DNA of 64,000 bases from Amphibalanus amphitrite (Eukaryota; Arthropoda; Thecostraca; Balanomorpha; Balanidae). Numbering within the stretch: the first letter of the stretch is position 1; every line of letters begins with the position of its first letter. Of this stretch, positions 42,001 through 51,182 are shown one piece after another. The position numbers were made by a program, and so were the translations under genes. Location of the stretch: assembly GCF_019059575.1 (NCBI RefSeq), contig NW_024881599.1, positions 124,001 to 188,000 on the forward strand, written 5' to 3'. The notes under the pieces are model-generated. The model did not search any database. It was not told the DNA's origin and saw only the letters and a program-made list of their open reading frames with translations.

Positions 42001-42735
42001 CGTCGCGCTCTCTCCGGCGCTGGCTTTCCCGCCATTCTGGAGCCAGTCGGCCTCGACCGGGGCGACGGCAGACGACCGGATGGCATCACCGTCTTCCCCT
42101 TCCGCGAGGGCAAGTGTCTGACGTGGGACACGACCTGCGTCGACACTTTCGCCGACCACATAGCGGTGGAGTCCGCACTGAAACCGGGTGCAGCTGCAAG
42201 GCAGGCCGAAGAGCGAAAGCGGCAGCGTTATGCGGACCTAGCCAGGAGGTATAGCTTTGTTCCGGTGGCACTGGAGACAACCGGTGTCTATGGTCCGGCC
42301 GCCGCCGCTTTCGTCCAGGACCTGGGGAGACGCCTGGCAACCTGCACGGGTGAGCGTCGCGAGACGGAGTGGCTGCGACAGCGGCTGTCCGTGGCCATCG
42401 CTCGTGGCAACGCGGCCTCCGTCCTCGCCACCGCTCCCCAATCTGGCATAGAACAAGCAGGCCAAACCCGCAGGGCTGCCTCCACCGCTGGGAGCAACCC
42501 AGGGACGACGCGCCGGTGGCCGCGGAGCCACGCGGTAACGGCGGCTACGCCATCGGCTAGCTGTGCGCCTGAGGTCGAAACCAGCGGCAAGAGGAGCACA
42601 AGAGCCACGCCGCCCAAGGCAGATTCTCCGACTGAGATCAACCTGGGCAACTCGTGCTACCGGCGCGGCCTGGTCAACCTTGGGAACACGTGCTTCATGA
42701 ACACCGTGCTACAGGCGCTGTTCCATTCAGAATAG
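39010..42735 (+). CDS. PHD-RT-endonuclease retrotransposon ORF, 3' fused to USP
   Basis: ATG at 39010, with the frame open upstream to 38917; 1241 aa to TAG at 42733-42735. It has two PHD-like zinc fingers (about residues 14-63, CGACSRGVG...WFHGRC; about 178-225, CVACSIRS...HTSCAK), separated by Pro/Ser-rich 19-aa repeats. Reverse transcriptase spans about residues 430-690 and includes GLRPIAVGSVYRRL, LDASNAFNTV, GVQQGDPLGP and IWYLDDATLA. A CCHC-type finger (CRLCARPVTPLGHHGLSC, about 960) and a restriction-like PD-(D/E)xK endonuclease (RRPDGITVF, LTWDTTCVDT, about 1020-1045) follow. These are R2/NeSL-like non-LTR features. The last ~40 codons before TAG no longer belong to that family; they encode GLVNLGNTCFMNTVLQALF, the Cys box of a ubiquitin-specific protease. 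Confidence 0.85.
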   Translation: MTRRLTSKHVTYPCGACSRGVGSGSVQCHQCSRWFHGRCAVLNRSNLLRLAKLHTEWRCTTCQNTPVAQPCDPQRPTSNGENSPQPPRDASTPASSRSPTPTSQPARDASPPASSPSPTPTSQPARDASPPASSPSPTPTSQPARDASPPASSPSLVPVSQPPHDARDQPSTQSPAECVACSIRSRRKTTITCGSCRQLWHTSCAKVPARKSHHLPVWHCPACLGRESAQLSDAFNGREVPDTGVVEGLATLRRSTKLISRIPKGVRPLVADALCSALEDALKLRTICAWWTFLSFAFFALRTPGKGDNNVSAAASIRQQLSSPNQTMTPNLLPEPPTNDSAREHQKPATDALARRILGKCADGDIRAALRLLTSDDTVAEPDAEVIAELMLKHPAAPKDELLPPPPAPSDPGPLTVTPEEVEAAINSMPPGSSAGLDGIRPLHLRQLISREAAESGRRLLHSLTVLTNLVLAGEVPDCARDALFSASLCALRKKSGGLRPIAVGSVYRRLPSRIGARFVADSLGAELRPVQLGVGTSLGCEAAVHATRSFIEASRQSAAPHVLVKLDASNAFNTVRRDVFLTRIRERCPEVYYLAYQAYSSPSPLIIGGQTIASACGVQQGDPLGPAAFAIAIDSCARAVSAPLNIWYLDDATLASPASAVAADIATLPTALAAAGLSLNAAKCEVAFIGAEDSDHRHAAISAICSALPDVKETELTNLSLLGSPLTDGSIGAAGEAASAMVQRLCTRLRELDSHTAVFFLAHHVSAPRLTYLLRSAPAFKAPHVLQATDEMVRSTLEAVCNVAINPAAWEQASLPVKFGGLGIRSVEALALPAYIASVNAARPLIRSICPSVTDELSDTLETAVSAFLHRTGVDRQQLPDGELVSSQRAWDTVACTVVQSRLLVPANQIDRARLIAAGQPHTAAWIQAVPVPSLGLHLDDETVRVAVALRLGAPVCEPHRCRLCARPVTPLGHHGLSCQKSAGRHSRHAHLNDVVRRALSGAGFPAILEPVGLDRGDGRRPDGITVFPFREGKCLTWDTTCVDTFADHIAVESALKPGAAARQAEERKRQRYADLARRYSFVPVALETTGVYGPAAAAFVQDLGRRLATCTGERRETEWLRQRLSVAIARGNAASVLATAPQSGIEQAGQTRRAASTAGSNPGTTRRWPRSHAVTAATPSASCAPEVETSGKRSTRATPPKADSPTEINLGNSCYRRGLVNLGNTCFMNTVLQALFHSE
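39278..39505 (+). repeat. 57-bp in-frame repeats between the PHD fingers
   Basis: About four tandem 57-bp units, GACGCCTCACCACCAGCCTC..., each encoding DASPPASSPSPTPTSQPAR. The first and last units are degenerate and the frame is preserved. Confidence 0.9.
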
Positions 42736-44352
42736 CTGCGCGGCGAGGTGCTGGCGGCGCGGCCGTCCCCCTCCCGCCCGCACCTGGCGGCACTACAGCG
42801 AGTGTTCGCCTTCCTGGCGTTCTCGGAGCGGCCCGTCTACAGCCCGGGCGAGTTCCAGCGGACCGCTCTGCCGCCCTGTTTTGAGCGGGGCCGGCAGCAC
42901 GACTGCTCAGAGTTCCTCCGAAACTTTCTGGACGCCTTGCATGAGGAGGAGCGGTCTCCGGCAGCTTCCCCTGCCGCACCGGTCGCGGTCCCGCCGCCAG
43001 TCCCTCCAGCTGCTGCCGCCGCACGCGCCAGAGACGACTCCAGCGTGCCGGGAGCAGCGGCGATGGAGCGGCCGCGGTCCCGGCGCCGGCACCGTTCCTG
43101 CGACACTGCGCGGGCCGGCGGGAGATCGCCGCCGGTGCAGCTCTCTGACCTGGCCAGCGACGATGTGGTGATGGCAGAGCCGGCCGGAGACAGGGCGGAG
43201 CGGACTGCCGCGGAGGGGGAGCCCACAGAGTCACCGGACACTGGCGGGACGCAGCAGACTGATCCGGACGGCCAGGCGCAGGGCGAGGTGGTGTGTGAGC
43301 ACGGTACTGGCGATGCCGGAGCTGAGGAGCCGCCCGCCGGCCTGGTCCGTCGGCTACTGACCGGACGGGCTGAGACTACGTTCACCTGTCTCACGTGCGG
43401 CGGCGCTTCGCGCCACGAGAACAGCGTGACGGACCTGCACCTGGCTCTGCCGGAGTCGGTGACACGGTCACTGACGGCAGCTGCCGCGGGCGCCGGGGGA
43501 GCCGAAACTGCGCCGGCGTTCGGCCCCGCGCCGCGGCCGGTCGGTTGGCGGGGCACGCCACCGACGGACAACCAGACAGAGATCGAGCTAACCGTATCGC
43601 AGCTGCTGCTCGACTACCTGACGCCGGAACGACTGTGCGGTGATAACCAGTATTACTGTACCAAGTGCACCGGCCTGCGGGACGCCGAGCGCCAGCTGCG
43701 ACTGCTCTCTCCGCCAGCCAACCTGGTCGTCTCCTTGATGAGGTTCGCGGTTGACCGGCGCACCGGTGCACGCCGCAAGGTTCTCACCCCTGTGGAGCTC
43801 ACCGAGTGGCTGACAGTGCCGCTAGCCACCGGCCCGCCCGCCCAGTACCGGCTGTATGCAGTGATAGTCCACGCGGTCCATTCGCTGGACGCTGGCCACT
43901 ATTTCTCATTCTGTCGCGCCTCCGGTGGCGGTGGTATTGATGGGATGGACGATACCGGCTGGTGGCGGCTGGACGATACGTCAGCGGTGCCGGTGCCGGC
44001 GGCCACCGCGCTGGGCCGGCCGCGCCGCTCCACCGAGGCAGCCTACACGCTGCTGTACCGGCTGACCGATGCAGCGGTGGCGGGGGCGGCGGGCGGCTTG
44101 TCGGCGCTGGCCGCCCTGCCTGGCCCGCTGCGAGCTGCCGTGGAACGAGACAACGCCGTTTTCCGACGGGAGCGGCAGAGCCGGACGGCCGGCGCACTGC
44201 CGATGGTCCACGACGGACGGCCGCCGCCGGGTGCCGGCTGCGGCGGCGACAGCGGGCCCGGCGTCCCTCGGATGCGTCAGCCGACGACGAGGCGAAGCGG
44301 TCCAAGCAGGAGAACGGCCACAACGGCGTCAACGGCCAGGCGGCGCCCCTGA
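42646..44352 (+). pseudogene. USP35/38-type deubiquitinase domain (retrocopy)
   Basis: A USP catalytic domain runs in the same frame as the RT ORF, broken by one TAG at 42733-42735. The Cys box is NLGNTCFMNTVLQALF (catalytic Cys 42691-42693). After the stop come RVFAFLAFSERPVYSPGEF and HDCSEFLRNFLDALHEEE, a long insert, a CLTCGG...YYCTKC zinc ribbon, and the His box LDAGHYFSFCR (His 43897-43899). The Asp is in WWRLDD (43972-43974). Spacing and motifs match USP35/USP38. The domain has no introns and ends in a poly(A) tail, so it derives from a processed mRNA. A second lesion is likely near 44250: the acidic PSDASADDEAKRSKQENGHN tail reads in another frame. Both the fused and the free versions would remove ubiquitin if expressed intact; actual expression is unknown. 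Confidence 0.8.
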
Positions 44353-44466
44353 TATGCGTCCGCCCCGACCTAGACCCGCTGCCCCGCCCTTCTGATCTGG
44401 TTCACCCGTGCATGATGTCTCGCCGCATCATTTTATTGTGCTGTTAAATTTACCTGTTTTGGTGTA

Positions 44467-44498
44467 AATAAACGCAGTCAGGGCTTTCAAAAAAAAAA
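44467..44498 (+). terminator. poly(A) signal and genomic A-tail
   Basis: AATAAA at 44467-44472 is followed 16 nt later by a run of ten A (44489-44498). This is the mark of target-primed retroposition of a polyadenylated RNA. The psq exon-3 donor begins only 13 nt further, at 44511. Confidence 0.85.
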
Positions 44499-44511
44499 TA
44501 TCCTGGCTCAC

Positions 44512-44724
44512 CTGAGTGTCCGCTAGCGGCGCCTGCCCCCCGACCGGTGCGTCGTCCCGCTCGGCCTGCCAGGGCGCGCGGCTGGCCAGGGCCGCGGCCG
44601 CCGCCGGCCGGTGCTCGGTGCGCCGCGCGCCCTCCGCCTCTGCCTCCTCCGCCTCCTCCTCGGAGCTGCTCTCTCCGTCTGCCGGCAACCGCACCAGGCC
44701 GCGGATCTGCAGACGCTCCGCCGC
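44512..44724 (-). CDS. BTB-pipsqueak gene, exon 3
   Basis: 213 nt, phase 0 at both ends, with a GCGTCAG acceptor and GTGAGC donor. It encodes AAERLQIRGLVRLPADGE, the end of the BTB fold. A Glu/Ser-rich acidic stretch (SSSEEEAEEAEAEG) and linker ending PLADTQ follow. The RT-USP retroelement lies just inside the intron that starts at 44511. Confidence 0.82.
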
Positions 44725-45065
44725 CTGACGCAGGCAACGCAGCGGACGCAGACCGTCAGAGATGGGAGAGGTGGAATACGACAGACGAGGTGCAGTCGCG
44801 AATAACTTTTTTAATAAATTTAGCTCGAATGTTTGAATGAACGGATTCACAGCGCCGGAGCCCACGCTAAGCAGAGCTTGTTGCGCAGACCCCGACCCCT
44901 ACCGTCCGATCGCGCAATTCCGGGTATCGGGAGAATTAAGATGCCATAGTTTAACATGCCCTTCAAAGCCGGACACGGCCTGTCCCACTCAACTGACTTC
45001 AACTGGCTGCGGCTGCTCCCACCAACCGCAGACCATACCCGTCAGGAGTCTCGAATATCGAGCGC

Positions 45066-45135
45066 CGGAGCGTCTCGAACCCGGGCTCTCACTACCGGGA
45101 GTCCAATGCTCTACCAACTGAGCTACGGGACAGGC
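45066..45135 (-). mobile_element. tRNA-derived SINE-like sequence
   Basis: On the minus strand the segment reads GTAGCTCAGTTGGTAGAGC (A-box region), then CCCGGGTTCGAGAC (B-box region), at normal tRNA spacing. The anticodon arm does not pair and the acceptor stem is absent. It is therefore a tRNA-like SINE head or tRNA pseudogene rather than a working tRNA. It lies in the psq intron between exons 2 and 3. Confidence 0.6.
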
Positions 45136-45331
45136 AAACTTGATCGCTTTAACAGAAATGTATAGAATTGATTATTAATGGAACCATGATTTACGATCCC
45201 AGATGTCGAGACTTTCAGGTCTATGCCTCTGCAAGATTACTTTGCTAATACATAAATATGCAGATACGACTAGCCCAAAGACCTCACGCTCTCCATAACA
45301 CATCACTGTGGAGCTTATGGTGCGCCCCTAC

Positions 45332-45463
45332 CTTGAGCAGCGACTCGAGCCGGCCCTGGTCGATGGTGGCCTCGCCGCAGTACATAAACTCGATCAGCGT
45401 GCGCAGCTCTGCCTCCGTGACGTCACTCAGCATCACAATCGGCGTCTCCTTGGCCGGTATTTT
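45332..45463 (-). CDS. BTB-pipsqueak gene, exon 2
   Basis: 132 nt, phase 0 at both ends (CCCACAG acceptor, GTAGGG donor). It encodes KIPAKETPIVMLSDVTEAEL and RTLIEFMYCGEATIDQGRLE, the central BTB/POZ core including the conserved F-M-Y-x-G-E turn used in dimerisation. Confidence 0.88.
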
Positions 45464-45875
45464 CTGTGGGTGCAAAACGGAGCAGTCAAAGAAGGCAGAG
45501 CAGGGTGTATGAACATACAAAATGGTAGAAGTCATACGAGTGGATGGGTGTTAAATGGCTTTGAAGCCTAGATGACCTTCTTTGAACTTTCAAAAGAAGG
45601 GTGGATGAGCTCTGACCTCAGAAAAAAAGATTGTGGCCAATGATCATTGATCATGTGTTTGTTGAAGCATGCATGATAGACAATGAAATAGGTAGCAACA
45701 AATCAAAAATAGCATAACAACCTAACAAAGTCATTTGACATGATAGCATGATGAAATCACAAGAAATAAATCATATCAAGACAACTAATGCAGTCAGCTA
45801 ACCATTCTTGGCCACAAACCAGTTCAGAAACACCATCCTGAGTGCAAAGTATTCTGCACCAGTGGGCCCACCCAC

Positions 45876-46089
45876 CTGCAGAGTTTTCTCGAAGTAGGCG
45901 CTGCAGGAGGCCAGCACCACACGGTGCAGCTGAAACACCTCACCGTCACAAGCCACCATTACATCACTGAACAGGTGACTGCTGAGGGCGCGCAGCAGGT
46001 ACCGGTCCCAGTTCTGACGGTACTTGTTCCATTTTAGAGAGAATTGCTGTGTAGAACCCATTGCTCTGGTCTGTATTGGTTTCAGCGCC
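45876..46089 (-). CDS. BTB-pipsqueak gene, exon 1
   Basis: Coding starts at ATG 46061-46059 (MGSTQQFSLKWNKYRQNW) after a short 5' UTR that follows a TCTGCAG acceptor; the donor is CAG|GTGGGT, phase 0. It encodes the N-terminal half of a BTB/POZ domain of the tramtrack/bric-a-brac class: LFSDVMVACDGEVFQLHRVV, then LASCSAYFEKTLQ. The seven exons (1311 coding nt before the stop) give about 437 aa: BTB at the N-terminus, an acidic and Pro/Ala-rich linker, and two psq HTH motifs at the C-terminus. Such proteins are nuclear DNA-binding regulators (pipsqueak, bric-a-brac and relatives) that bind GAGA-like or A/T-rich sites and dimerise through BTB. The exact paralogue is not decided. The reading is continuous in all seven exons and splice phases agree throughout. 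Confidence 0.88.
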
Positions 46090-47190
46090 CTGCAGATCAG
46101 AATCAGAATGGGCAGGGCAGGGATGAGTGGAGTGTGGCATTTATCATCACTTGATGGTAAATGTATTTATTTTAGCAATTAGCTCAAAGATATGATTCAA
46201 CTCATCAGTTCTGAATCAGAACTTCACTTAGAGCACACTATGACATTTTAAATACGCCTGCGCCCAGTTCATAGGTACTTTTTCGATAGAATTCTGACTT
46301 CTGATCCTTAAGTTGAGTGTATCACAAGTAGATGATGAGCATGGTCCCATATATCACTGTGAAAACGTTTCCAACTAAATTGGTGTTAAATATCATCTTG
46401 GTTCATTGAACATGGTAATTTTGATTCATCTTTCCCATTCCCGGCCATTCTCATGATACAGCTTAATCCGTGGCGGCACTCAGCATCTATGTAACAATAT
46501 GCTGAAAATCATAATTTACCCGTGTCGATCGAAGTCACAAAATCAACAAACAGGATCCCCGATAGTGTAAAAATGGAAACCTCGGTGTATAGGGCCTTTG
46601 AAATTGCCAGAAAACGAAAAAAACGAGCCATAACATACCGCGCCACATTCGTAACCAACGAATCCTCCAAGGCCGTTAATATTTTCTAACCTTTAGAAAC
46701 CAATGTAAATTTTAAATGACGTCATCAAACTGCCACAAAAAGTAGTCACTATTTTGTAGTATTTTAGTTATTTTTTTTTTTGTATTTTGAAAAAGCTTTC
46801 GGTCCGAATATGTACAATTCGAGTCTAATTACACATGTTTAAGAAATGTTTGTGTCGCTGCTCCCGTCAAACTCTTGATATAACATGACGTAATCATAAA
46901 AGTTTTGGAAACACTTATTCGCATCCTCATTTGTTGCCATTGGTTTGTTTGTTGTGGTTTGTTTTGGAGGGGGTGTCTCGGAAGCGGAGGTTTGAAAGTA
47001 TAAGTGGGTGTCGTTTTTTTCTTAAAAGTATAAGTGGTTTGTCTCCGAGTAAAGTTTATTATTTATTAGGCGTTTTAGACAGAGAAAAAGGCAAAAACTG
47101 AACTCGAGAAAATCGAACATTGTCTAATATTAGCAAGTGAATTATTCCTGATTAATTGCACCCTGGTGCCTTAGACTTTAATATTAGAAC
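46090..47190. other. upstream of the BTB exon, no recognisable gene
   Basis: AT-rich sequence, probably the psq first intron and/or promoter. No coding exon or defined repeat is visible, apart from two AAGTATAAGTGG words near 46996-47036. Confidence 0.45.
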
Positions 47191-47196
47191 ACTGAA

Positions 47197-48141
47197 CAGT
47201 AGGGTGTGTCGTAATTAAACTTTTTATTTCAAATCATGGTGCTCCTATGATTTTCTTTTGCTCCTGCACGGTAGAAGGCCAGCTGTATAAGAAAAAGATC
47301 CTAGAAATAAAAACCCATACTGCCGCATCATGTCAAAGTTTCGATGAAAATCAGTTTCTGGCGTTGAAGTCTCCACATACAACCCGATTTGTATTCCATT
47401 TTCCTGATATAAATGCCTTCGCTGACCAGTTTGGTGCCTAAAGGAGCATTCTATGAACCACCCTAGGGGGTTTGTGGCGAATATTTGGAACACTTTTGGT
47501 GAGAAAATGTCCAAAATCAACATGGTTCTAAACGCATGCATCTGGTAGTAGGAAGCTAACACCACAAAAGAGACATATTGAGCTTTAACACCTGTAATGT
47601 TGAGGCAATGTGGTGGCGGATCCAATAGAAGTCTTAAGGTTAAGGCACATGCTTGCTAAAACTTTTAAACATGATTCCCCCCCCCCCCAACACCACCACC
47701 GCCAAAAACATGCAGGCTTAGGAAGGTATTGTTTCCAACCGACCTGCCCGACTAACAACGTCCGTCAAGTGACTACCATTGACCGCCATTCCCGTTCATA
47801 AACGTTAGCTGCCGGTCATCATCCATCGCCAGTCCGTGGATCCGGCTTTGCAAATTACTGGAATGTGCCCCCCCGGCCCCCACACACACACACACATCAC
47901 GGTTAGATCCGCTTCTGAGGTAACGTGTTGGACGGTACTCGTCACGCGGTGCATGGCGCTTAAACTAGTCCTTGTGCTTTGCATCAGATTATGGGTGAGT
48001 GTGCCCTGATTTAACCAATGTATTTTCAGCCAGTCAAAATCGTCCCACACCCATGCGATCATCTGATGTTTCGGATAATTGGATTATTTATTCAATAAAC
48101 GCCTCACGCATACGACATATTTCAGGGACAGCATTTGCGAG
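47197..48141 (+). mobile_element. ~0.94-kb repeat, copy A
   Basis: It starts CAGTAGGGTGTGTCG and ends near GGGACAGCATTTGCGAG. It matches the inverse of 56956-57886 along its length, including the CCGGTCATCATCCATCGCCA block. A CA microsatellite is internal. No transposase ORF. The ends suggest a DNA-transposon-derived element, but the class is not certain. Confidence 0.65.
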
Positions 48142-48189
48142 TTAAGCGATTGCTTCAGAATGTACTGGTGACCGACTGACAGCTCTCAG

Positions 48190-49384
48190 CACGTTGATAC
48201 TTTTCGTCCATACCTGTTAGGCGGCTACAGCTGATATACAGCCGTGCCTCTGCTTCTCAGTGGCAACCGACTCAGCTAACCCCATCACGACCTTTACGGC
48301 CCCTTCATTCACGGCCCGCTCCTCTGCTACCGCATGAATGAGCCCATCATCCGCGGCTCGTTTCGGTTGTCTTCATTTTCAGATTCGCTGTGATCTGTGT
48401 GTTTGGAAATGACTCGATGATCAGTCAGGTGCTCTTTTCCAGCAAGTCCGACAGCTCACTCAGTCAAAGCGAACCACACACTTGTCAGCTCATATCGCGC
48501 TCTTCTGGGCCGTGCAAAAGAAAGCTACGCTGTCAGTAACGCTGGAAGCGCACACCTGTGAGTTCTGTGGGCCAGAACTCACGAAGACTCACAGGGACTC
48601 ACTGTTCTCACTCACACAGGGACTCACTGTTGCATCATCTACACCTACAGGCTGCGCAGAACGTTTCCGACGCCGTGGACGACGACGCTGCTTTTGGTGG
48701 TCGTTCACGATTGCCCGATGCGGTTCCGCATACAGAGCGAAAGTTAAGACAGTTGACGAGCTACGGCATGCTAAATATAAGGCTACCGACTCTGAATTCA
48801 ATTGCCGTACCTACCTGTCGGTCGCTACTGATCAAGGAAGCTACACACACGGTGTTGCTACAGAAACTGTTTAAAGTGTTAGAAACTTCCTGTCTTGCCG
48901 GGAGGTGCAGTCCGGACTCTGGCGAAGAACCTACGCACAAAAGCTCCTACTGTTAATAGCACAGCGTAACTTCTTACTGGGTTCATCTTGCTATGGTGCT
49001 GTTCTGCTCGCAATCCCCGCACAGGTTTGCATTTCGGCCGTTCAGGTGTCACCGCTAGACGCTAGGGCAGAAGCCGCACGGTCTCAGAAGTACGGAATAT
49101 AAGGAAGCGAGTTGCATGGTTGCCTCGGCCTGCTGCACGTCTGCTGCTGCTGTACCAACGCTTGCTCACCTGGGCTGATAGTAACCACTGCCGCAGCCTC
49201 CTTTGTCTTGTGCATGCCCTCGCCCATCCATCTCCTACCGTTGGCTTTACGAACCCGGATTGCCTGCGCCTTGCCTGCGCCTGTGGATTGCTGTTTCGTG
49301 TGGAACTGTTTTGGAGTGCTTTTGCCTTTAGGAGTTTGTGTGACTTTCTTGCACGTATATTGATAAGTTTGTGTTGGCTGCTTA
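48190..49384 (+). other. probable LINE 5' UTR region
   Basis: Sequence upstream of LINE ORF1 with moderate GC and several short, unconvincing ORFs. A short CACAGGGACTCACTGTT duplication occurs at about 48590-48630. The exact LINE start could not be placed. Confidence 0.35.
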
Positions 49385-49402
49385 TTGTGCATTGGTGGTA
49401 TG

Positions 49403-50641
49403 GTATCTCGACAGAAAGGAAGGGGACGTGGGAAGGGGGCACCTGCAAATAATGATCCATCTGACTCCATTGGTGTCCAGGCCGCTCAAGGTGCGGCCTC
49501 TTCAGCACAACAGAGGGCAGTCCCCGACGATACCAAGTGCGGAATGTGTAGCCTTGTGGTGGGTGATGAGGGGATTGGTTGTGACAGATGCTCAAATTGG
49601 TTCCACCCATCAGAAATGTGCATGGGGCTTTCCCAAAATGCTATCCATGTTATTGTGGAGAGTGAAGACAGTGATGCACTACTTTACCTGTGCACTGGTT
49701 GCCGTCTTAAGCCCGGATCAGGAACTTGGACGAGGTCAAGGCAGCGTCAGCCCAACACTGATGATGATGGACAAAATCAACTGATTATGCAACTTTTTCA
49801 AACAGTGAAAGGGCTTTGCTCTGAGGTAGCTAGTCTGGGGCAAAAGATTGGTACTTTCTTGACTCAGGGGCAGGCAAATTGCAGCAGCCAGGGTTCCGGT
49901 TCAGTGGGTACTGCAGTAGTTCCCAGCGCAACAGATCAGGCTCAGAATCCAACTCCTGTTAACCAGTCCACCCCAGCCCAGACTTCCCCAAAGGGAACTG
50001 ACACTGAGTATAGAGCTCTAGTGAGACAGGAAGTCAGAGAGATCCAGGAACGGGAGAAGCGACGGTATTCTTTGGTCATTCGGGGTCTGACTGCTACTAC
50101 CCCATCCGGAGTTGTGTCAGAATTTGGTGATATCACATCTTGTGTGCTCGGAACGAGGGTCACTCTTAGTGAGGTGATAAGAATCCCCAACAATCCTGGC
50201 CTCTGGCGTGCCAAGGTTATGGACACTGAAAACAGGAAATTGGTTCTAGACAGGGCAAAGCAGCTCAAGGGCTCCCGTTACGACCACATATTTATCCGAA
50301 AAGATCTCACATACATTCAAAGAATGGAACTGAAACAGAGGAGAGAGACCCTTGCCCAGTCATCGGCGGGGGCACGAGGCGGCCAGATTCAACCTGGTTC
50401 AGCTCGTGGTTCAGCCCAAGACCAGAGCCTGAGTGGTGAGGGGGCTGCTGTGGGGGCTGCTCCTGCAGCGGCGGCGGGGGCTGTTCCGGCAGCGGTGGTG
50501 GGGGCTGCTTCTGCCGCAGCTCCTTCAGTCGACTCCAATCAAACACAGCCTGAGACTGGAGGAGGATCAAATCCTCCTGCTTCCAACTCTGTGACCCCCA
50601 GAGATGAGGTCGATCGATCTGATGGTTCAGAGTCAAACTAG
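49403..50641 (+). CDS. CR1-group LINE ORF1 (PHD finger)
   Basis: The open frame starts at 49385, and its first in-frame ATG gives MVSRQKGRGRGKGAP. A PHD-type zinc finger follows: CGMCSLVV, GIGCDRCSNWFHPSEMC, YLCTGC. A central region (QEREKRRYSLVIRGLTATTP to IFIRKDLTYIQRM) resembles the RNA-binding/RRM-like portion of LINE ORF1 proteins. The C-terminus is Ala/Pro/Gly-rich. The protein would bind the element's RNA. It ends 32 nt before ORF2. No lesions. Confidence 0.8.
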   Translation, partial: VSRQKGRGRGKGAPANNDPSDSIGVQAAQGAASSAQQRAVPDDTKCGMCSLVVGDEGIGCDRCSNWFHPSEMCMGLSQNAIHVIVESEDSDALLYLCTGCRLKPGSGTWTRSRQRQPNTDDDGQNQLIMQLFQTVKGLCSEVASLGQKIGTFLTQGQANCSSQGSGSVGTAVVPSATDQAQNPTPVNQSTPAQTSPKGTDTEYRALVRQEVREIQEREKRRYSLVIRGLTATTPSGVVSEFGDITSCVLGTRVTLSEVIRIPNNPGLWRAKVMDTENRKLVLDRAKQLKGSRYDHIFIRKDLTYIQRMELKQRRETLAQSSAGARGGQIQPGSARGSAQDQSLSGEGAAVGAAPAAAAGAVPAAVVGAASAAAPSVDSNQTQPETGGGSNPPASNSVTPRDEVDRSDGSESN

Positions 50642-50673
50642 CATGCTCTACAAACAAGACATATCACTTTGTC

Positions 50674-50840
50674 ATGAAATGCTGTTTAGTCAATATGAAA
50701 GGGCTGTATTCCAAAATGAATTCCTTGGGTAACTTTGTTCATGTTAATGATCTTAAAGTGCTGTGCATAACCGAATCCCACTTGACAGCATCCATCCTCA
50801 GTTCAGCTATAGCTATTCCTCACTTCAACCTGCTAAGGAA
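50674..50840 (+). CDS. LINE ORF2, segment 1 (endonuclease start)
   Basis: ORF2 starts with ATG at 50674 (MKCCLVNMKGLYSKMNSLGN), and residues up to HFNLLRN are the N-terminal strand-turn of an APE-type endonuclease (KVLCITESHL with the catalytic Glu). The frame is cut by the element at 50841-52588. It resumes at 52600 in the correct phase after removal of one copy of the 11-bp target duplication. Confidence 0.85.
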
Positions 50841-51182
50841 CAAGGGCGGATCTAGGGGAACGTTTTGGGGGGGGTCACCAGTCGGCCGACATGCCAGGTC
50901 TGATGAATGAATTCTGACGACCGGGGGGGGGGGGGGGGGTAGGGAGCGAGTATGTCGAGATCCAATGACATTTGATCTTCGTCGTTTCTGAGTTGAAGTT
51001 TTATCGTAAGTCACTCGGCTCAGTAGTTTTAGTTAGTGAAACCCACCTATAGAGGAGCGTCGCCACGGATTTTTTTACTGGGGGGGGGGGGGGGGGCGGA
51101 TCGACCGACTTAAAAACCCAGAAGTAGTAGATATAGTTACCTCACTTATGCATTAGTCTAATGCCCAATGCATTAGTAGCAT

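Noticed and set aside
45066-45135. Functional tRNA gene on the minus strand
   Set aside because: A- and B-box words are present, but the anticodon and acceptor stems do not form; a SINE head or tRNA pseudogene fits better.
48482-48956. 130-aa ORFs upstream of LINE ORF1
   Set aside because: No domain similarity is visible, and overlapping frames of equal length exist; treated as LINE 5' region.
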